DNA from: Accumulibacter sp.
GTDB taxonomy: Bacteria; Pseudomonadota; Gammaproteobacteria; Burkholderiales; Rhodocyclaceae
Assembly (NCBI GenBank): GCA_031274075.1
Contig: JAISQQ010000458.1
Span: 1-6,471, forward strand
DNA: 6,471 nt
Direction of reading: 5' to 3'
This document shows positions 1 through 6,471 of the stretch, in pieces (the stretch's first letter is position 1; the number at the start of each line of letters is the position of its first letter). The translations under genes were made by a program, and so were the position numbers. The notes below the pieces were generated by a model. The model was not told the origin of the DNA and searched no databases. It worked only from the letters and a program-made list of their open reading frames with translations.

Positions 1-395
1 GCGTCGTGGCGGGCGGGACGCGCGTTGTGCCACGGGTTTCGCGGCGGGGGGAGGCGGACAACGCGCTGGGGTGCGTGGTAATACACCGGCGCGGGCACGT
101 AGACCGGAGCCGGGACATAGACGGGAGCGGGCGCATAGACTCGTAGCGGAGGCGGTGGCGCGTAATAGTACGCGCCGCGGCGATGCCGGCGGTCGCTGGC
201 GGCGACGATCGCGCCGGTGACGGCGCCGACGGCGCCGCCGATGACCGCGCCGTCGCGGCCGCCGACCTGGCTGCCGATGACGGCTCCCAGTCCGCCGCCG
301 ACGATGGCGCCGAGCGTAGCGTCCCTGGCTTGGGCGGCGCTGGCGGTGAATAGTCCCAGGGAAAGCGAAAGAATGATGGCAAAGCGGGTTTTCAT
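1..395 (-). CDS. Exported glycine-zipper protein with Pro/Tyr-rich tail, partial (C-terminus beyond left edge)
   Basis: A minus-strand frame runs from ATG at 395-393 to the left edge without a stop, giving 131 codons. Residues 1-23 form a typical Sec signal peptide: Lys2 and Arg4, a hydrophobic core at about 5-18, then an Ala-x-Ala-like site ending AAQA. Residues 28-66 are Gly/Ala/Val/Ile-rich with repeated GxxxG spacing (GAIVGGGLGAVIGSQVGGRDG, continuing GAVIGGAVGAVTGAIV). This is the glycine-zipper pattern of small outer-membrane or periplasmic proteins (family knowledge), in which such segments pack as paired membrane helices. A basic stretch RRHRRG (69-74) follows, then a Pro/Tyr/Val-rich tail with hexapeptide repeats. 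The start is chosen for the signal peptide and the AAGGAG ribosome binding site six bases upstream. An in-frame ATG at 488-486 would add 31 residues but would bury the signal peptide. Precise function is unknown; an envelope-structure or stress role is inference. It is transcribed divergently from dnaE. Confidence 0.8.
   Translation of the reverse strand, partial: MKTRFAIILSLSLGLFTASAAQARDATLGAIVGGGLGAVIGSQVGGRDGAVIGGAVGAVTGAIVAASDRRHRRGAYYYAPPPPLRVYAPAPVYVPAPVYVPAPVYYHAPQRVVRLPPPRNPWHNARPARHD
87..140 (-). repeat. Three tandem 18-nt units encoding VY-(A/V)-PAP
   Basis: Codons 86-103 of the minus-strand gene encode VYAPAP, VYVPAP and VYVPAP, followed by a degenerate fourth unit (VYYHAP, codons 104-109). 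The copies differ at synonymous third positions (GTC/GTG, TAT/TAC, CCC/CCG), so the peptide pattern is kept better than the DNA. This suggests selection on the protein rather than a recent DNA duplication. Pro-rich tails of this kind are commonly extended, surface-exposed segments. Confidence 0.75.
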
Positions 396-401
396 GTGGC
401 G

Positions 402-408
402 CTCCTTG
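402..408 (-). promoter_or_regulatory. Ribosome binding site of the glycine-zipper gene
   Basis: On the minus strand CAAGGAG (408-402) lies six bases before the ATG at 395. It is a near-perfect Shine-Dalgarno sequence and decides the start against the in-frame ATG 93 bases further upstream, which has no comparable site. Confidence 0.8.
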
Positions 409-445
409 TTTCGTGACGCGAGCAGGATATCGGCTTCGCCTGGGG

Positions 446-476
446 AATGTATGGCGCGGCGGTAAGCAGGTGTAAG
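446..476 (-). promoter_or_regulatory. Weak sigma-70-like promoter candidate for the glycine-zipper gene
   Basis: On the minus strand CTTACA (476-471) matches four of six bases of the -35 consensus, and TACATT (451-446) matches four of six of the -10. The spacer is 19 bp, longer than the preferred 17. If used, transcription would start near 439 and leave a leader of about 44 bases containing the ribosome binding site. This is pattern matching only. Confidence 0.25.
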
Positions 477-497
477 GGATTGTTTCATGCCTCGGGG

Positions 498-503
498 TAA
501 AAT
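498..503 (+). promoter_or_regulatory. Candidate -10 element (TAAAAT) of dnaE
   Basis: TAAAAT matches the sigma-70 -10 consensus in five of six positions and stands out in GC-rich surroundings. It ends six bases before the dnaE ATG, so a start site seven bases downstream would fall at or next to position 510, giving a leaderless or nearly leaderless mRNA. No convincing -35 lies at 16-18 bp spacing (the region reads AGGGAT or similar). TTGTTT at 480-485 is only 12 bp away. Usage is inferred. Confidence 0.4.
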
Positions 504-509
504 AGCGCG

Positions 510-3974
<3,465 letters not shown>

Positions 3975-3980
<6 letters not shown>

Positions 3981-3990
3981 TCGGCTGATC
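3975..3990 (+). repeat. 8-bp tandem duplication across the dnaE stop codon
   Basis: GGCTGATC occurs twice in direct succession (3975-3982 and 3983-3990). The first copy contains the dnaE stop TGA at 3978-3980. The second copy is untranslated. It looks like a small slippage duplication and has no evident function. Confidence 0.6.
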
Positions 3991-4050
3991 CGGATGTTTT
4001 GCGAAAACTCCTTCGATGCGGATGTCAAGCTTCTTTTCCGCGCTCTCGAG

Positions 4051-4083
4051 CGCCTTTGCGGCATCCGCGTCAAAGGCGGTTTT
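4051..4083 (+). terminator. Probable intrinsic terminator of dnaE
   Basis: CGCCTTTG (4051-4058) and CAAAGGCG (4071-4078) are perfect inverted repeats. Inside them GCGG (4058-4061) can pair with CCGC (4065-4068) across a CAT loop, giving a long hairpin with a small bulge. A short T-run (GTTTTAGCTTTC) follows from 4079. It begins 70 bases after the dnaE stop, on the correct strand, and precedes hsdR. The T-run is short and interrupted, so strength is uncertain. An alternative hairpin, GCGCT (4040-4044) with AGCGC (4049-4053), shares bases 4051-4053 and would compete with it. Confidence 0.5.
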
Positions 4084-4127
4084 AGCTTTCGCCGCGCGTG
4101 TCGCGTGTCGTATTCAATCCCTTTCAT

Positions 4128-4166
4128 CTTGCCGACGGCAAAGCGGCAAGGAAGCTGACGGCAAAG
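4128..4166 (+). repeat. Inverted and direct repeats upstream of hsdR
   Basis: CTTGCCG (4128-4134) and CGGCAAG (4144-4150) form a 7-bp inverted repeat with a 9-base loop and no T-run after it. The 10-mer GACGGCAAAG occurs at 4134-4143 and again at 4157-4166, a 23-bp period. CGGCAA appears three times in 30 bases. The position, 74-112 bases before the hsdR start, would suit a regulator binding site, but no binding protein is known and chance cannot be excluded. Confidence 0.4.
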
Positions 4167-4239
4167 GATCGCGTCTGGAGATTGCCGCCATCCATGGAAC
4201 ATGAAAATGTGTATCGATGAAAGTGATCCGGGCTGAGCC

Positions 4240-4860
4240 ATGCCGACCGAAGCCGACACCTGCCGCATTTACATCACCCCCGCCTTGCAGGACGCGGGGT
4301 GGGAAACTGACCCGCATTCCATCGCCGAGCAACGCGCTTTCACCGATGGGCGCATCGTCGTACAGGGCAGCCGCGCTACCCGCCGCCCCGGAAAACGCGC
4401 CGATTACATTCTCTGCTACACCCGCGATTTCCCCATCGCCGTCGTCGAGGCAAAAGCCGAAGACAAGCCCGCCGCAAGCGGACTCCAGCAAGCCAAAGCA
4501 TACGCCGACATTCTCGGTCTCAAATTCGCCTACGCCACGAATGGCATTGAGATTATCGAATTCGACTACCTCACCGGCATAGAACGCAAACTGGCCGCTT
4601 TCCCGACGCCCGACGAACTTTGGGAGCGCCTGCGCGCCGGAGAAAATCTCACCGCCGACGCGATTGCCGCCCACCTGCTCACCCCCGCCAACCACACCAC
4701 CGGCAAAGCGCCGCGCTACTACCAGCGCATCGCCATCAACCGCGCCGTGCAAGCCATCGCGCAAGGTCAAAAGCGCGTCTTGCTCACAATGGCGACCGGA
4801 ACGGGAAAAACGGTGGTGGCCTTCCAGATTTGCTGGAAACAGATGGAACGCCAGAAATGA
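4240..4860 (+). CDS. hsdR: HsdR N-terminal fragment: nuclease domain plus Walker A, prematurely terminated
   Basis: This is the 206-residue product that would actually be translated. It begins with EADTCRIYITPALQDAGW, like EcoEI-type HsdR N-termini. The nuclease core has Asp55 in KRADY and Glu70-x-Lys72 in VVEAKAE, the PD-(D/E)xK arrangement. LQQAKAYADILGLKFAYATN (from about 86) is also typical of the family. The Walker A motif MATGTGKT is at residues 184-191, and the protein stops 15 residues later. Without the other ATPase motifs it cannot translocate DNA, and type I cleavage depends on translocation, so it is probably inactive. An in-frame TGA at 4234-4236 makes 4240 the first usable start. 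No good Shine-Dalgarno is seen. Lys is mostly AAA, unlike dnaE. Confidence 0.8.
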   Translation: MPTEADTCRIYITPALQDAGWETDPHSIAEQRAFTDGRIVVQGSRATRRPGKRADYILCYTRDFPIAVVEAKAEDKPAASGLQQAKAYADILGLKFAYATNGIEIIEFDYLTGIERKLAAFPTPDELWERLRAGENLTADAIAAHLLTPANHTTGKAPRYYQRIAINRAVQAIAQGQKRVLLTMATGTGKTVVAFQICWKQMERQK

Positions 4861-6471
4861 CCCCACCCGTAAGCCGCGCATCCTCTACCTTGCCGACCGC
4901 AATTTTCTGGTGGATGACCCCAAGGACAAGGACTTCGCCATTTTTGGCGACGCCCGCCACAAAATCGAAAACGGCGAGGTCGTCTTCAGCCGCGAACTTT
5001 ATTTCGCCACCTACCAATCCATTGCCAAAGACGCCAACCGCCCCGGACTCTACCGCGAATTCGCGCCGGATTTTTTCGACCTCATCATCGTAGACGAATG
5101 TCATCGCGGCAGCGCCAGAGAAGATTCCAACTGGCGCGAAATTCTCGAATACTTCGCGCCCGCCTATCAACTTGGCATGACCGCCACGCCCCTGCGCCTC
5201 GATGACCGCGACACCTACTTTTATTTCGGCAACCCCATCTATCAATACAGCCTCCGGCAAGGCATTGAAGACGGCTTCCTCGCGCCCTACCGCGTGCACC
5301 GCATCGTCACGCAATGGGACGCTGCCGGTTGGCGTCCCAACAAGGACGAGCTCGACCGCTACGGGCGCGACATTCCCGACGAGGTCTACAACACCGCCGA
5401 TTTCGAGCGCCGCATCGCCTTGCGCGCCCGCACCCAGGCGCTTGCCCGCCATCTCACCGACTTCCTGAAAAAAACCGACCGCTACGCCAAGACCATCATC
5501 TTTTGCGTCGATCAGGAACACGCCTCCGAAATGTGCGCCGCGCTGAACAACCTGAATGCCGACATCGTCCGCCAAAACACCGATTACGTCTGCCGCGTCA
5601 CCGCCGACGAAGGCGACATCGGGCGCGGCCACATGCAACGCTTTCAGGATGTCGAAACGCGCACCCCAGCCATCCTCACCACCTCGCAACTGCTGACGAC
5701 CGGACTGGACGCGCCCACCTGCCGCAACGTCGTCCTCGTCCGCCTGGTGAACTCGATGGCCGAATTCAAGCAAATCATCGGACGCGGCACCCGCGTGCGC
5801 GACGACTACGGCAAACTCTGGTTCAACATCCTCGACTACACCGGCGCCGCCACGCGCAACTTTGCCGACCCGGAATTCGACGGCGACCCCGCCTTTGCCA
5901 CGCAGGAAGAAATCGACGAATACGGGCAAGTCAAAAACACCGTCATCGAGACGCCCGAAGAAGTAGAGGCAGCAGAGGACGAAAACATACAATATCCGCC
6001 TATTGTCGATTCCCAAGTGTTCGTTCTCAGGGATCCGTCACCGCGAAAATACTATTTCGACGGCGGTCAGGTCGAAATTGCCGCCGAACTCGTCTACGAA
6101 CTCGATGCCGACGGCAAACAACTGCGCGTCGTCAAACTCACCGACTACACCGCCGAAAAGGTACGCATCCTCTGCGCCAGCCCCGACGACCTGCGCGCCC
6201 GCTGGGCCGATGCGACTCAACGCGCCAACATCATCCGGCAACTTGCCGAGCGCGGCATCGATTTTTCGACTCTCGCCGAGGAAGCGAAACAACCGGACGC
6301 CGACCCTTTCGACCTCCTGTGCCATCTCGCCTACAACGCCCCACTGCTGACCCGCCGCCAGCGTGCCGAACGCATGAAAAAAGAACAGGCGGCATTTTTT
6401 GACACATTCACACCGGAAGCCCGCGAAATTCTTGGCGAACTACTGGAAAAATACGTGAGCGCCAGCGAAAT
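4841..6471 (+). CDS. hsdR: HsdR helicase/translocase and C-terminal part, out of frame with the start; open at right edge
   Basis: The frame starting at 4841 is open for 543 codons to the window end, with no in-frame ATG near its beginning; the earliest GTG is at 4910, without a ribosome binding site. Superfamily 2 motifs appear in order: ILYLADRN (motif Ia region, from about 4880), Walker B VDECHR with DECH at 5093-5104, motif III MTATPL from 5177, motif IV region KTIIFCVDQEHA near 5490-5525, motif V TTSQLLTTGLDAP at 5678-5716, and motif VI QIIGRGTRVR at 5771-5800. NILDYTGAATRNFADPEFDG follows at about 5827. An acidic linker (EEVEAAEDE, near 5960) leads to a C-terminal region from about 6050 that resembles the EcoEI_R_C domain, which in this family contacts the methyltransferase. 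None of the motifs is damaged, so the break is probably recent. Translation would need frameshifting or reinitiation; the ATG overlapping the upstream stop (ATGA, 4857-4860) is in the wrong frame. Confidence 0.85.

Larger units (their letters stand above)
4240..6471 (+). pseudogene. hsdR: Type I restriction enzyme R subunit (EcoEI-like), frameshifted; 3' end beyond window
   Basis: HsdR is the motor and nuclease subunit of type I restriction-modification complexes (HsdR2-M2-S). It translocates DNA using ATP and cuts unmethylated DNA. Homologous sequence covers the whole interval but lies in two frames. The first (4240 to about 4840) carries the PD-(D/E)xK nuclease domain and Walker A. The second (about 4841 to the right edge) carries the remaining helicase motifs and an EcoEI-type C-terminal domain. 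The join falls after QICWK: frame one then reads QMERQK and stops at 4858-4860, while the other frame reads RWNARNDPTRKPRILYLADR, a good family match. From my memory of homologues, a segment like L-W-x-x belongs between WK and RWN. That implies a net loss of about 11 bases rather than a single-base change. Together about 743 codons are visible, so little is missing at the 3' end. hsdM and hsdS are not in the window. A sequencing error cannot be ruled out. Confidence 0.85.

Noticed and set aside
3981..4112. Minus-strand frame reading Ala/Lys-rich protein-like sequence (AKALESAEKKLDIRIEGVFA), possible gene remnant
   Set aside because: It has no start codon after the upstream stop, runs on as antisense of dnaE, and matches no family I recognise. 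It is most likely fortuitous composition.
4016..4204. Plus-strand 62-codon frame between dnaE and hsdR
   Set aside because: Its first half resembles a signal peptide only because it is Ser/Ala/Phe-rich. It has no ribosome binding site, spans the terminator hairpin, and its second half has no protein-like pattern.
4803..4812. Run of five A near Walker A as a programmed frameshift site
   Set aside because: Homology in the first frame continues through VVAFQICWK, 25 or more bases past the run, so the frame change is not there. The missing residues also point to a deletion rather than ribosomal slippage.
4784..6016. Minus-strand open frame of 410 codons opposite hsdR
   Set aside because: The plus strand carries ordered helicase motifs through the whole interval. 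The antisense translation is a Gly/Val-rich mirror without a known domain.
5314..6402. Plus-strand 362-codon open frame overlapping hsdR
   Set aside because: The translation is Arg/Pro/His-rich and lacks motifs. The frame starting at positions equal to 2 modulo 3 encodes HsdR motifs IV-VI over the same DNA.
4240..6471. A new type of defence gene split into a nuclease-ATPase protein and a separate helicase
   Set aside because: The two parts join into a standard EcoEI-like HsdR. The second part has no start codon or ribosome binding site, and the split cuts the ATPase domain in half.

Overview
The window looks like chromosomal DNA from a GC-rich proteobacterium. The DnaE protein resembles those I recall from Betaproteobacteria, possibly the Rhodocyclales and relatives. 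That placement rests on protein similarity from memory and on codon use, not on a database search.

Layout, left to right. (1) Positions 1-395, minus strand, hold the 5' part of a small exported glycine-zipper protein whose C-terminus runs off the left edge. (2) Positions 396-509 form a divergent intergenic region with a clear ribosome binding site for the minus-strand gene and a TAAAAT box just upstream of the next gene. (3) Positions 510-3980, plus strand, encode a complete DnaE, the alpha (polymerase) subunit of DNA polymerase III, with all expected motifs. (4) Positions 3981-4239 are a spacer with a plausible intrinsic terminator for dnaE, a second inverted repeat with short direct repeats, and a tiny leader ORF just before the next gene. 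(5) From 4240 to the right edge lies hsdR, the restriction (endonuclease/translocase) subunit of an EcoEI-like type I restriction-modification system. It is broken by a frameshift near 4840: the first part stops at 4860, and homologous sequence then continues without a stop in another frame to the end of the window.

How the genes relate. dnaE is an essential housekeeping gene. The hsdR that follows differs in codon choice (Lys mostly AAA rather than AAG), which fits a mobile defence locus placed behind a core gene. hsdM and hsdS are not in the window and would be expected beyond the right edge. As read, the restriction subunit cannot be made in one piece, so the system would at most methylate DNA, unless the frameshift is a sequencing error or is reversible.

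I found no RNA genes, CRISPR arrays, insertion sequences or integrase, and no evidence of an undescribed system. The hsdR frameshift is the observation most worth following up.
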